Origin: DASZZY01 sp036260395
GTDB lineage: Bacteria; Actinomycetota; UBA4738; CALAEC01
Direction of reading: 5' to 3'
DNA: 32,233 bases
Assembly (NCBI GenBank): GCA_036260395.1
Contig: DASZZY010000168.1
Location: 1-32,233, forward strand
Shown here: positions 16,279-23,725 of the stretch, one piece after another
Layout of the letters: each line of letters starts with the position of its first letter
Numbering within the stretch: position 1 is the stretch's first letter
The notes under the pieces: generated by a model
What the model saw: only the letters and a program-made list of their open reading frames with translations
Database searches by the model: none
Told to the model about the DNA's origin: nothing
Translations under genes and position numbers: made by a program

Positions 16279-16452
16279 GTGATTCGGGAAGACGCCTGTG
16301 ACGGCTGCCAGACCCCGCTGGAGCTCGACGAGGCCTACGCCCTCCACGACGGCGCGGGCGAGGCGGAGCTCCGCCGGTGGCGGTGCCCGGACTGCGGTGA
16401 CGTGACCGAGGACGTCGCGCCGGTGGACGCCTCGGCGAGCCGGGTGGCTTAG
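16279..16452 (+). CDS. Small zinc-ribbon-like protein, 57 residues
   Basis: The frame begins at GTG 16279 and ends with TAG 16450-16452. The product has two Cys pairs, CDGC (C7, C10) and CPDC (C36, C39), separated by an acidic helix-like stretch: the spacing of a treble-clef or zinc-ribbon fold. The C-terminal part is acidic. Evidence for a real gene is the paired Cys and the -10 box nine bases upstream. Its stop shares TTAG with the stop of the convergent ddl gene. Function unknown; small zinc ribbons often bind nucleic acid or another protein. Confidence 0.62.
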   Translation: MIREDACDGCQTPLELDEAYALHDGAGEAELRRWRCPDCGDVTEDVAPVDASASRVA

Positions 16453-17564
16453 GGCCCGGTCTCGACGGCGCGCTCGCGGCGGGCCTCCCGCCGGTGCCGC
16501 TCGATGGCCAGGGCGATCAGCCGGTCCACCAGCTCGGCATACGAGACCCCGGAGGCCTGCCACAGCTTGGGGTACATCGAGATCTGGGTGAACCCCGGGA
16601 TCGTGTTGATCTCGTTCACCACGAGCCCGCCGTCCGGGGTCAGGAAGAGGTCGACGCGGGCCATCCCGGCGCAGTCGATGGCCCGGAACGCGGCCACGGC
16701 CATCCGCTGGGCCTCCTCCAGGACGTCCGCGCGGATGTCGGCCGGGACGATCAGCCGCGCGCCGTGCTCGTCCAGGTACTTGGCGTCGTAGTCGTAGAAG
16801 TCGTGTCCCTGGGGGACGATCTCGCCGGCCACCGAGGCCACCGGCTCCTCGTTGCCGAGGACGGAGACCTCGAGCTCTCGGGAGCCCTCCATCGACCGCT
16901 CCACGAGCGCCTTCGGCCCGTGAGCGAACGCCTCCTTCATGGCCGGCGCCAGCCCGCCCTCGTCGTGGACCTTGGTGACGCCCACCGAGGAGCCGAGCGC
17001 GGCAGGCTTCACGAACACGGGGTACGCCAGGTTCGCCGCCCGGGCCTCCACGCGCTCCGAGTCCTCCAGCCACTCCCGCTCGTGGACGACCTCGTGCGGG
17101 GCCACCGGCAGCCCGGCCGCCCGGAAGAGCACCTTCTGGACGGCCTTGTCCATGCCGACCGCCGAGGCCATCACGCCCGCCCCCACGTACGGGGTGCCCG
17201 CCAGCTCGAGGAACCCCTGGATCGTCCCGTCCTCCCCAAACGGCCCGTGGAGCACCGGGAACGCCACGTCGATCGGCCGCCGCCGGCCCCGCCCGTCGAC
17301 CAGCTCGCTGGCGCCGGGCTCCTGGGAGAGCTCGACCTCGGCGCCGGCGTCGGGCGCCACGGCGGGGAGCTCCTTCCGGCCCCGCTCGATCTCCGGCGGC
17401 GCCGGCAGGAGGTGCCACCGACCCCGCTTGTCGATCCCCACGGGCAGCACGTCGTAGCGCTGGGGATCGAGCGCCGCCATCACCGAGCGCGCCGAGACGA
17501 CCGAGACCTCATGCTCCGCGGAGCGTCCCCCGAAGATCAGGAGGACCCGGAGCCGCTCCGTCAC
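16449..17564 (-). CDS. ddl: D-alanine--D-alanine ligase
   Basis: Ddl joins two D-Ala molecules with ATP to form the terminal dipeptide of peptidoglycan precursors. The 371-residue ATP-grasp protein has FGGRSAEHEVS (11-21), HGPFGEDGT (106-114), KPAALGSSVGV (186-196) and the metal/phosphate motif NEINTIPGFT near the C-terminus. The Tyr-rich loop DFYDYDAKY is of the D-Ala-D-Ala rather than the D-Ala-D-Lac type. GTG 17564 is chosen because it overlaps the stop of the upstream PLP enzyme by four bases (GTGA); the frame upstream of it is a shadow of that gene. It ends the long minus-strand operon. ddl next to gpsA is conserved in mycobacteria. Confidence 0.96.
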   Translation of the reverse strand: MTERLRVLLIFGGRSAEHEVSVVSARSVMAALDPQRYDVLPVGIDKRGRWHLLPAPPEIERGRKELPAVAPDAGAEVELSQEPGASELVDGRGRRRPIDVAFPVLHGPFGEDGTIQGFLELAGTPYVGAGVMASAVGMDKAVQKVLFRAAGLPVAPHEVVHEREWLEDSERVEARAANLAYPVFVKPAALGSSVGVTKVHDEGGLAPAMKEAFAHGPKALVERSMEGSRELEVSVLGNEEPVASVAGEIVPQGHDFYDYDAKYLDEHGARLIVPADIRADVLEEAQRMAVAAFRAIDCAGMARVDLFLTPDGGLVVNEINTIPGFTQISMYPKLWQASGVSYAELVDRLIALAIERHRREARRERAVETGP

Positions 17565-18742
17565 GCCTTCTCCAGGGCGCGGGCGAAGTCCTCGAGGAGG
17601 TCGTCGGCGTCCTCGATGCCGACCGAGACCCGGACCAGGCCGTCGGTGATGCCCTGCGCCGCCCGTTCCTCCGCGGTCATCTGGGTGTGCGTGACCGTCG
17701 GCGGATGGACGACGAGCGTCTTGGTGCTGCCCAGGCTGGGCCCGACCAGCGCCACATCGAGTCCCTCCTGGAAGCGGCGGCCGGCATCCAGCCCGCCGGC
17801 CAGCTCGAAGGCCAGCATCCCGGAGAAGCCGCGGAGCTGGCGGGCCGCGACCTCGTGGTCCGGGTGCGACGGGAGGCCCGGGTACCAGACCGCGGAGACA
17901 TTCGGGTGGCCCTCGAGCATCTCGGCCAGGGCCTGGGCGTTCGCGCAGTGGCGCTCCATGCGGAGGGCCAGCGTCTGGAGCCCGCGGAGCGCGAGCCAGG
18001 ACTGGAGGGGGTCCGCCACGCCGCCGAGGTCGATCGACATCTCCCGAACCTCGCCGAGCGCGTCGCGGCCGCCGACGGCGATGCCGCCGGTCAGGTCGGA
18101 GTGGCCGCCGACGTACTTCGTCGTGGAGTGGACGACGACGTCCGCGCCGAGCCCGAGCGGCGTGCAGAGGTACGGGCTGGCGAACGTGTTGTCGACCACC
18201 AGCCGAATCCCGTGCTCGCCGCACACGGCGGCCAGGGCCCGGAGGTCCGGCACCGCCATCCGGGGGTTGGCGATCGTCTCCGTGTAGCAGACGCTCGTGT
18301 CGGGTCGGAACGCCGCCACGACGTCGTCCACCGCGTGCGACGCCGCCAGCGTGGTCCCGATCCCCCACCGCGGGAGGAGCTTGTTGACCGTGGAGAAGGT
18401 CCCGCCGTAGAGCATCGGCGTGGCCACCAGGTGATCGCCGGCGCGGAGGAGGGCGGCCAGCGTCGTGCTGATGGCCGCCATGCCGGAGGCGAAGGAGACC
18501 GCCCGCTCCCCACCCTCCAGGTCCGCCATCACGTTCTCCAGGGCGGCCCGGGTCGGGTTGTGCCACCGGGTGTAGACGAACCCGGCGTCCTTGCCGAGCC
18601 GGATCAGCTCGGCGAGCTCTTCCGGGTCGTCGAAGGCGTACGTCGCCGTCTGGTAGATCGGCACCGACGCCGGCTTGGCCGGCCCCAGCTCGACGTCCGA
18701 CCCCAGCGCCCGCGTGGTGAAGCCCCGGTCGTGCTCGGCCAC
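17561..18742 (-). CDS. Cys/Met-metabolism PLP enzyme (cystathionine gamma-synthase/lyase or methionine gamma-lyase type)
   Basis: The 393-residue fold-type I PLP enzyme has SFASGMAA (83-90), the PLP-binding Asp of VVDNTF (D184) and the Schiff-base Lys209 in HSTTKYVGGHSD. The substrate-site segment YTRWHNPT is close to the YSR-NPT usual in this family. Reactions in the family include transsulfuration in either direction and elimination of thiols to 2-oxobutyrate; the sequence alone does not decide. GTG 18742 lies 7 bases after a TAGGCT box, so it may be made both from an internal leaderless promoter and from the upstream operon. Its neighbour, a threonine deaminase, also makes 2-oxobutyrate, and its stop overlaps the ddl start. 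Confidence 0.9.
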   Translation of the reverse strand: MAEHDRGFTTRALGSDVELGPAKPASVPIYQTATYAFDDPEELAELIRLGKDAGFVYTRWHNPTRAALENVMADLEGGERAVSFASGMAAISTTLAALLRAGDHLVATPMLYGGTFSTVNKLLPRWGIGTTLAASHAVDDVVAAFRPDTSVCYTETIANPRMAVPDLRALAAVCGEHGIRLVVDNTFASPYLCTPLGLGADVVVHSTTKYVGGHSDLTGGIAVGGRDALGEVREMSIDLGGVADPLQSWLALRGLQTLALRMERHCANAQALAEMLEGHPNVSAVWYPGLPSHPDHEVAARQLRGFSGMLAFELAGGLDAGRRFQEGLDVALVGPSLGSTKTLVVHPPTVTHTQMTAEERAAQGITDGLVRVSVGIEDADDLLEDFARALEKA

Positions 18743-18749
18743 GGACCAG

Positions 18750-18755
18750 AGCCTA
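18750..18755 (-). promoter_or_regulatory. Internal -10 box before the Cys/Met PLP enzyme gene (leaderless type)
   Basis: TAGGCT on the minus strand lies in the 25-base gap after the threonine deaminase stop and ends 7 bases before GTG 18742. Confidence 0.45.
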
Positions 18756-18767
18756 CCGCCGCGACGC

Positions 18768-19784
18768 CTACCAGGCGTGGGGATCGGAGAGGGCCCGCTC
18801 GAGGACGTGGCGGTTCAGGTTCCCCCCGGTGAGGATCGTGCCGACGCGCCGGCCCGCCAGGCGCTCGTGGAGGCGGACGACGCCCGCCGTCCCGGCGGCG
18901 CCGGCCCCCTCCGCGAGGTTGTGGGTCTTCTCGAGCAGCAGGACGATTCCCCGGCGCATCTCCTCCTCGGTGGCCACGATGATCTCGTCCACCAGGCGGT
19001 CGATCATCCGGAACGGCAGGGCCCGCGGGACCCGGCAGGCCAGGCCCTCGGCGAACGTGGTGGCCCCCGGCTCGACCTCGACCAGCCGCCCCTCGGCGCG
19101 CGACCGGTAGTACGCGGCCATGTTCTTGGCCTGGACGCCGATGACCTCGATCTCGGGGTTGAGCGTCTTGGCCGCCAGCGCGACGCCGGAGATCAGCCCC
19201 CCGGCCCCGATCGGCACGACCAGGGCCTCGAGGTCGGGGACGGCCTCGAGCATCTCCAGGCCCACCGTGCCGTGCCCGGCGATGATCCAGGGGTCGTCGG
19301 CGGCATGGAAGTAGATGTACCGCTTCTCCCGCTCGAGTTCCCGGGCCTTGTCGTTGGCCTCGTCGAAGCCGGCGCCCGAGAACAGCACCTCGGCGCCAAG
19401 GTTCCGCATGGCTTCGGCCTTGTCGGGGTTCGCCTTCTCCGGCATGACCACGGTGGCCTGTACGCCCAGCAGGCGGGCCGCGTAGCACACGCCCTGCCCG
19501 TGGTTGCCCATCGACGCCGTGACGACGCCGAGGGCCCGCTCTTCCGGTGACAGCGACAGCAGCTTGTTGAGCGTCCCTCGGACCTTGAACGCGCCGATCG
19601 GCTGGTGGTTCTCGTACTTGATGAACAGCGTCAGGCCGAGCATCCGCCCCAGCGAGATCGACTCGTAGAACGGCGTCGGATGCAGGTACCGCTCCAGGAC
19701 TCGCCGGGCCGCGAGGATGTCGACGAAGGTCGGCTCGCTGAGCTCCTCCCGCATCGGCCGCTCCTCGTTGAGCGCCCTGGCCAT
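18768..19784 (-). CDS. Threonine ammonia-lyase, short (no ACT domain) form
   Basis: The 338-residue fold-type II PLP enzyme deaminates threonine (often serine too) to 2-oxobutyrate (pyruvate from serine) and ammonia. It shows the PLP Lys67 in IGAFKVRG, the substrate loop SMGNHGQG (91-98), the phosphate cradle GAGGLISG (193-200) and a late TGGN motif. No regulatory ACT domain follows, so it resembles the catabolic type rather than allosteric IlvA. ATG 19784 is preceded by a GGGGAG site; an ATG at 19754 would shorten it by ten residues. It begins 8 bases after gpsA ends and is cotranscribed with it. Serine racemase or other beta-family members are less likely alternatives. Confidence 0.9.
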   Translation of the reverse strand: MARALNEERPMREELSEPTFVDILAARRVLERYLHPTPFYESISLGRMLGLTLFIKYENHQPIGAFKVRGTLNKLLSLSPEERALGVVTASMGNHGQGVCYAARLLGVQATVVMPEKANPDKAEAMRNLGAEVLFSGAGFDEANDKARELEREKRYIYFHAADDPWIIAGHGTVGLEMLEAVPDLEALVVPIGAGGLISGVALAAKTLNPEIEVIGVQAKNMAAYYRSRAEGRLVEVEPGATTFAEGLACRVPRALPFRMIDRLVDEIIVATEEEMRRGIVLLLEKTHNLAEGAGAAGTAGVVRLHERLAGRRVGTILTGGNLNRHVLERALSDPHAW

Positions 19785-19792
19785 CGGCTCCC

Positions 19793-20821
19793 CTACCCGG
19801 ACCCGTGCATCCCGTGCAGCTCGGGCTTCGCCGCACGCAGCATCAGCGACAGCACCATGTCGCCGGGCGAGACGCCCTCGTAGAGGACCTTGACGACGTG
19901 CTCGGCCAGCGGGACTTCGACCCCTTCGCGCTCCGCGATGGCCACCACCGCCCGGCTGGTCTTCACTCCCTCCGCGACCATCCGCGTTTCGGCCACGATG
20001 TCGTCGAGCCTCCGCCCCCGGCCCAGCTCCTCGCCGACCCGGCGGTTCCGGGAGAGCTTGGAGATGCACGTGGCCACGAGGTCCCCCATCCCGGCCAGCC
20101 CCGAGAACGTCAGCGGGTCCGCGCCGAGCTTCACCCCGAGGCGGGCCAGCTCGGCCAGGCCGCGGGTGATGAGCGAGGCCCGCGAGTTGTCGCCGAACCC
20201 CATGCCGTCGGCGATGCCGGCGGCGATGGCGATGACGTTCTTCATGGCGCCCGACAGCTCGCAGCCGATCACGTCGGGGTTCGTGTAGACGCGGAAGAAC
20301 GGCGCCATGAACAGCGCCTGGAGCCGAACGCACCGCTCCTCGTCGGCGCAGGCCACCACCGACGCCGACGGCATGCGCCGCATGACCTCCTTGGCCAGGT
20401 TGGGGCCCGAGACCACCGCCAGCTGGTCCGGCGCGAGACCCCCCTCCTCGGCCATGACCTCCGTCATCCGCTGGAGCGAGCCCTGCTCGATGCCCTTGGT
20501 CAGCGAGACCACCGGCGCGTCGCGGCCGAGGTGCGGGACCACCGTGCGGAACACCTCGCGGAACGCATGGGAGGGGACCGCCATGACCACCACGTCCGCG
20601 CCGTCGACGGCCTTCTCGACCTCGGGCGTGGCGGTGAGCGAGGCCGGAAGGTCGAAGTCCGGAAGGTAGGCCGCGTTCGTGTGCCGGGCCGTGATCTCGT
20701 CGGCCAGCTCCGGCCGCCGGGCCCACAGGACGGTCTCGATCCCCTTCTCCGCGGTGATCGTGGCGAACGCGGTTCCCCACGAGCCGGCACCGACCACCGC
20801 CACGCGGGGCTCGTCCGTCAC
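19793..20821 (-). CDS. gpsA: Glycerol-3-phosphate dehydrogenase [NAD(P)+]
   Basis: GpsA reduces dihydroxyacetone phosphate to sn-glycerol 3-phosphate, the backbone of phospholipids. The protein has the Rossmann loop GAGSWG (11-16), VPSHAFREV, the SGAMKNVIAIAAGIADG segment carrying the catalytic Lys, and GLAGMGDLVATC. GTG 20821 is preferred because it overlaps the plsC stop by four bases (GTGA, 20818-20821), giving 342 residues; GTG 20827 would add two residues. Its partner upstream uses glycerol phosphate derivatives, so the pair forms a phospholipid-entry module. Confidence 0.96.
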   Translation of the reverse strand: MTDEPRVAVVGAGSWGTAFATITAEKGIETVLWARRPELADEITARHTNAAYLPDFDLPASLTATPEVEKAVDGADVVVMAVPSHAFREVFRTVVPHLGRDAPVVSLTKGIEQGSLQRMTEVMAEEGGLAPDQLAVVSGPNLAKEVMRRMPSASVVACADEERCVRLQALFMAPFFRVYTNPDVIGCELSGAMKNVIAIAAGIADGMGFGDNSRASLITRGLAELARLGVKLGADPLTFSGLAGMGDLVATCISKLSRNRRVGEELGRGRRLDDIVAETRMVAEGVKTSRAVVAIAEREGVEVPLAEHVVKVLYEGVSPGDMVLSLMLRAAKPELHGMHGSG

Positions 20822-21492
20822 GACCACCTCTTCGGGTACCGCGAGCGGAGCTCGTCCACCATGACCGACAGCTCGGCCATGACCGCATCGGTGACCTGGC
20901 GGAGGGCCGCCGGGTCATCCTGCCGGTCCTCGTACTCCGAGAAGTCGAGCGGCGGCCCGGCCTTGACCCACACCGGCCGCCCGAACTTGAGGCTCCGGGC
21001 GCCGTCACGCTGCCAGATCGGGGCGGTCCCCCAGACGGCCACCGGGACGACCGGGACGCCGGCCGCCAGCGTCATCCTGGCGATCCCCGTCTTCCCCTGC
21101 ATCGGCGTGTGGTCCGGGTTCGTCGTCACGGTGGCTTCGGGATAGACCACCACGACCTCGCCCGCCTGGAGCGCTCCCACGGCGGCCTCCACCGGCCCCC
21201 GCTCGCCCGATCCGCGGCGCACGGGGATCTGGTGGGCGCCCCGGAGGAGGGCCCGGAGGAACGGGTTCCGGTAGAGCTCGCTCTTGGCCAGGTACCGGGG
21301 GCGGCGGCCGGCTCGCTCCAGGAAGTAGCCGTGGGCCAGCGGGTCGAAGTAGGAGATGTGGTTGCACGCCACCAGCGCGGCGCCCTCCCGGGGGACGTGC
21401 TCGAGCCCCTCGAAGCGCCAGTCGAACCACAGCCACAGGGGCGGGACGAGGACGGATTCGGCAAACCGCATCCACGGCTCGTATCGCTTCAC
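20818..21492 (-). CDS. 1-acyl-glycerol-3-phosphate acyltransferase family protein (PlsC-like)
   Basis: The 224-residue protein carries the acyltransferase H-x4-D motif (H45, NHISYFD50), the glycerol-phosphate-binding arginine region RNPFLRALLRG, PVRRGSG, and a YPEAT (117-121) version of the EGTR block. It probably acylates lysophosphatidate to phosphatidate at the inner membrane. GTG 21492 has a GGAGG site and follows a TAGAAT box by 26 bases; the frame upstream has no family similarity. It is the first gene of the plsC-gpsA operon, divergent from cofC. Confidence 0.92.
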   Translation of the reverse strand: MKRYEPWMRFAESVLVPPLWLWFDWRFEGLEHVPREGAALVACNHISYFDPLAHGYFLERAGRRPRYLAKSELYRNPFLRALLRGAHQIPVRRGSGERGPVEAAVGALQAGEVVVVYPEATVTTNPDHTPMQGKTGIARMTLAAGVPVVPVAVWGTAPIWQRDGARSLKFGRPVWVKAGPPLDFSEYEDRQDDPAALRQVTDAVMAELSVMVDELRSRYPKRWS

Positions 21493-21518
21493 GCGCCCTC
21501 CGGCTCGTCGGGTTCCCC

Positions 21519-21524
21519 ATTCTA
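21519..21524 (-). promoter_or_regulatory. -10 box of the plsC-gpsA operon
   Basis: TAGAAT on the minus strand, with a leader of about 20 bases and a GGAGG ribosome site before GTG 21492. Confidence 0.5.
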
Positions 21525-21579
21525 CCCGCGACCCTGGCCGGGCCGAACCGAGATGCGTGTACGGGGGCGAGCCAGCGAC

Positions 21580-21585
21580 TACCAT
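21580..21585 (+). promoter_or_regulatory. -10 box of cofC (leaderless type)
   Basis: TACCAT ends 9 bases before GTG 21595. It is divergent from the plsC promoter, about 55 bases away. Confidence 0.45.
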
Positions 21586-21594
21586 CGCTCTCCC

Positions 21595-22239
21595 GTGCGC
21601 GTCATCGCCGTCCCCGTCAAGTCACTCGATCGCGCCAAGGGCCGCCTGGCTGAGGTGCTCTCCCCGCTCGAGCGGGCGGCGCTGACGCTGGCCATGCTCG
21701 AGGACGTCCTCGACGCCGCGATGGCCATCCCCGGGTGGCAGACCTGGGTGGTCTCCCCCGACGAGGCCGTCCTCGAGGTCTCGGCGCGGCGGCGGGCCCG
21801 TCCGCTGATGGAGGAGGCCCCCGGCCTGGTGGCCGCCGTCCGCCAGGTGGAGGAGGAGGCCGCCGATGCGGACGCGCTGGCCGTCGTGCTCGGCGACCTG
21901 CCGCTGGTCGACGCGGAGGCACTGGCCGGCGTGCTCCGAACGCTCGGCCCCGTGGTCGCCGCACCCGCGGCCTCCGATGCCGGCACGAACGTCCTGCTCC
22001 GCAGGCCACCCTCGATCGTCCCGCCTCGGTTTGGGACGGACTCGTTCCGCAAGCACCGGGAGGCGGCCGAGCTCCACGGCCTGCCGTTCGCGGTGGTCCG
22101 CGCCCCGGGCCTCGAGTTCGACCTCGACCGGCCCGAGGACATCCCCGCGGTGCTGGCCAGCGGGCGGCGCTGCCGGACGGTGGCCGCTTGCCTGGAGATG
22201 GGGCTGTCGGAGAGACTCGCCGTGCGCAGCGAGCGGTAG
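21595..22239 (+). CDS. cofC: 2-phospho-L-lactate (or phosphoenolpyruvate) guanylyltransferase CofC/FbiD
   Basis: This 214-residue protein belongs to the nucleotidyltransferase family that activates phospholactate or PEP with GTP in coenzyme F420 synthesis. It has the N-terminal signature VIAVPVKSLDRAKGRL, a VVLGDLPLV metal-binding segment and GTDSF...EFDLDRPEDI toward the end. GTG 21595 is chosen from the conserved N-terminus and a -10 box 9 bases upstream. In mycobacteria the homologue (FbiD) is likewise divergent from gpsA. The organism is therefore expected to make F420; the other fbi/cof genes are outside the window. It is followed directly by a small gene whose Shine-Dalgarno includes this gene's stop. 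Confidence 0.92.
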   Translation: MRVIAVPVKSLDRAKGRLAEVLSPLERAALTLAMLEDVLDAAMAIPGWQTWVVSPDEAVLEVSARRRARPLMEEAPGLVAAVRQVEEEAADADALAVVLGDLPLVDAEALAGVLRTLGPVVAAPAASDAGTNVLLRRPPSIVPPRFGTDSFRKHREAAELHGLPFAVVRAPGLEFDLDRPEDIPAVLASGRRCRTVAACLEMGLSERLAVRSER

Positions 22240-22247
22240 GAGGCGTC

Positions 22248-22457
22248 GTGCCCCAGGGAACGATCAAGGACTACGACGCCCGGGAGCGGGTGGGGACCCT
22301 CCTCACCGACGACCGCCAGGAGATCCTCATCAACCCGGCGTCGATGGAGGGCGCGGGCATCCGGTACCTCCGCGTCGGCCAGCGGGTGAAGTTCGACGTC
22401 GCCGACGAGGGCGGCAAGAAGGTGGCCCGCACGCTCCGGATCGTCACGATCGACTAG
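22248..22457 (+). CDS. Small cold-shock/OB-fold-like protein lacking RNP aromatics
   Basis: The 69-residue protein aligns over its whole length with cold-shock domain proteins: QGTIKDYDARERVGTLLTDD at the start, then EILINPASM, GAGIRYLRVGQRVKFDV and a final strand. But the nucleic-acid-binding RNP1 (normally K-G-F/Y-G-F-I) reads ERVGTLL and RNP2 (V-F-V/L-H) reads EILIN, so the aromatic contacts are lost. GTG 22248 has TAGGAGG upstream, overlapping the cofC stop, so it is translated from the cofC transcript. Single-strand RNA or DNA binding is doubtful; protein binding or an OB-fold with another ligand is possible. Confidence 0.7.
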   Translation: MPQGTIKDYDARERVGTLLTDDRQEILINPASMEGAGIRYLRVGQRVKFDVADEGGKKVARTLRIVTID

Positions 22458-23357
22458 GTGCTCGTCGACGGGCACGCCCACGTCGTCCAGGAGGGCTGGT
22501 TCGCCGAGCCGTGGTGGCGGGCGCTCGCTCGGCAGGGCGCCGCCGAGCTCGACGTGCCGCCGGAGCTCATCCGCGATCAGGTGATTCCGGCCTTCTTCGA
22601 CGAGGACGGCTCCGGCCAGCTCGCCGCGATGGACGAGGCGGGCGTCGACGTCGCGGTCCTGTTCCCGATCGACTGGACGCTCGAACCGCACCTCGGCCGG
22701 CCGCCGGTCGGCTGGCGGGAGCAGAACGAGTGGTACGCGCGGCTGGCCGAGGCCCATCCCGGCCGCATCCGCTGGGGCTTCGGGGCGGACCCCCGGCACG
22801 ACGGCGTCGAGGACGCCTTCGAGGAGGCGGTCCGGGATCGCGGCGCCATCTGCCTGAAGGTCCATCCGTCCGGGGGCTTCCCGCTGGACGACCCGACGGT
22901 GTACGCGCTCGTCGAGCGGGCCGGCGGCCGCGGCGTGCCGGTCGTCGTCCACGTGGGGCCGTCGCTCGGGCCGCTCTACTCCAAGTGGTCGGCCCCGATG
23001 CTCCTGGACGCGCTGGCCGCCGACTTCCCCGACGTGCGGTTCCAGGCCGCGCACACCGGGAACGCGTCCTGGCGGGAGGTGCTGGCGGTGGCCACGGTCA
23101 AGCCGAACGTGTACTGCGATCTCTCCGGGTGGCAGCTACGGTTCCTGCGCAACGCGGAGCGCTTGTTCGCGCACGTCCGCGAGGTCCTCGACGCGGTCGG
23201 CCCCCGCCGGGTGATGTGGGGGACGGACGCCCCCCACTACCGGCCGCTGGTCCCGGACTCGACGTGGGCCGCCGCGTTCCGCGACGGGCCGTTCGCCGAC
23301 GAGGAGACCGACGCGATCCTGGGAGGGACAGCCGCGGCGTTCTTCGGGCTGACCTGA
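22458..23357 (+). CDS. Amidohydrolase-2 family TIM-barrel protein
   Basis: This 299-residue protein shows the metal-ligand motif DGHAH (residues 4-8), HVGP and AAHTG on later strands, and the final GTDAPHY Asp: the pattern of amidohydrolase family 2, which includes ACMSD-type decarboxylases and lactonase-like hydrolases. The substrate cannot be read from the sequence. The GTG start follows the previous gene's stop with no gap, making it the third gene of the cofC operon, so it may act in an F420-linked or nearby catabolic route, but this is only guilt by association. Confidence 0.85.
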   Translation: MLVDGHAHVVQEGWFAEPWWRALARQGAAELDVPPELIRDQVIPAFFDEDGSGQLAAMDEAGVDVAVLFPIDWTLEPHLGRPPVGWREQNEWYARLAEAHPGRIRWGFGADPRHDGVEDAFEEAVRDRGAICLKVHPSGGFPLDDPTVYALVERAGGRGVPVVVHVGPSLGPLYSKWSAPMLLDALAADFPDVRFQAAHTGNASWREVLAVATVKPNVYCDLSGWQLRFLRNAERLFAHVREVLDAVGPRRVMWGTDAPHYRPLVPDSTWAAAFRDGPFADEETDAILGGTAAAFFGLT

Positions 23358-23360
23358 GCT

Positions 23361-23675
23361 TCAGCGCTTCCGGGGCGCCGCCTTGCGGGCGGTCCTCCGC
23401 CGCGCGGCCACGGCCTCGCGGAACGCCATCCCGGGCTTGAACACGGGGACGTTGCGGGCGGGGATCCTGACCGCCTCCCGGGTGCGGGGATTCCGGCCGA
23501 TGCGGGGGCTCCGCCGGACGCGCTCGAACGACCCGAACCCCGCCAGCGAGACGCGCTGGCCACGCGCCACCCGCTCGCGGATGACCGCCAGGACGGCGTC
23601 GACCACGTCCGCCACGTCGGAGCGCGACACGTCGGACCGCTTGGCGACCTCGGCGACCAGGGTGGTCTTGTTCAC
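23361..23675 (-). CDS. HU-family DNA-binding protein with short basic tail
   Basis: The 104-residue protein has the HU/IHF fold: MNKTTLVAEVAKR at the N-terminus, GFGSF (46-50), and the beta-arm GRNPRT (60-65) that inserts in the minor groove. Residues 91-104 form a Lys/Arg/Ala tail, a short version of the long tail of mycobacterial HupB. It compacts and bends DNA. The start is GTG 23675 with a purine-rich ribosome site; TATCGT on the minus strand (23700-23705) is a plausible -10. HU near cofC and gpsA is also the mycobacterial arrangement. It ends 3 bases from the convergent amidohydrolase stop. Confidence 0.95.
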   Translation of the reverse strand: MNKTTLVAEVAKRSDVSRSDVADVVDAVLAVIRERVARGQRVSLAGFGSFERVRRSPRIGRNPRTREAVRIPARNVPVFKPGMAFREAVAARRRTARKAAPRKR

Positions 23676-23699
23676 GCCGGCTTCCCCCGCCTCCGGCGC

Positions 23700-23705
23700 A
23701 CGATA
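23700..23705 (-). promoter_or_regulatory. Possible -10 box of the HU gene
   Basis: TATCGT on the minus strand, about 24 bases before GTG 23675, with a GGAGG-containing leader between. Confidence 0.35.
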
Positions 23706-23725
23706 CGCAGACGGCTACCGAGGAG

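Noticed and set aside
16453..18287. 597-residue plus-strand frame opposite ddl and the PLP enzyme
   Set aside because: No recognisable domain; both opposite-strand genes are clear.
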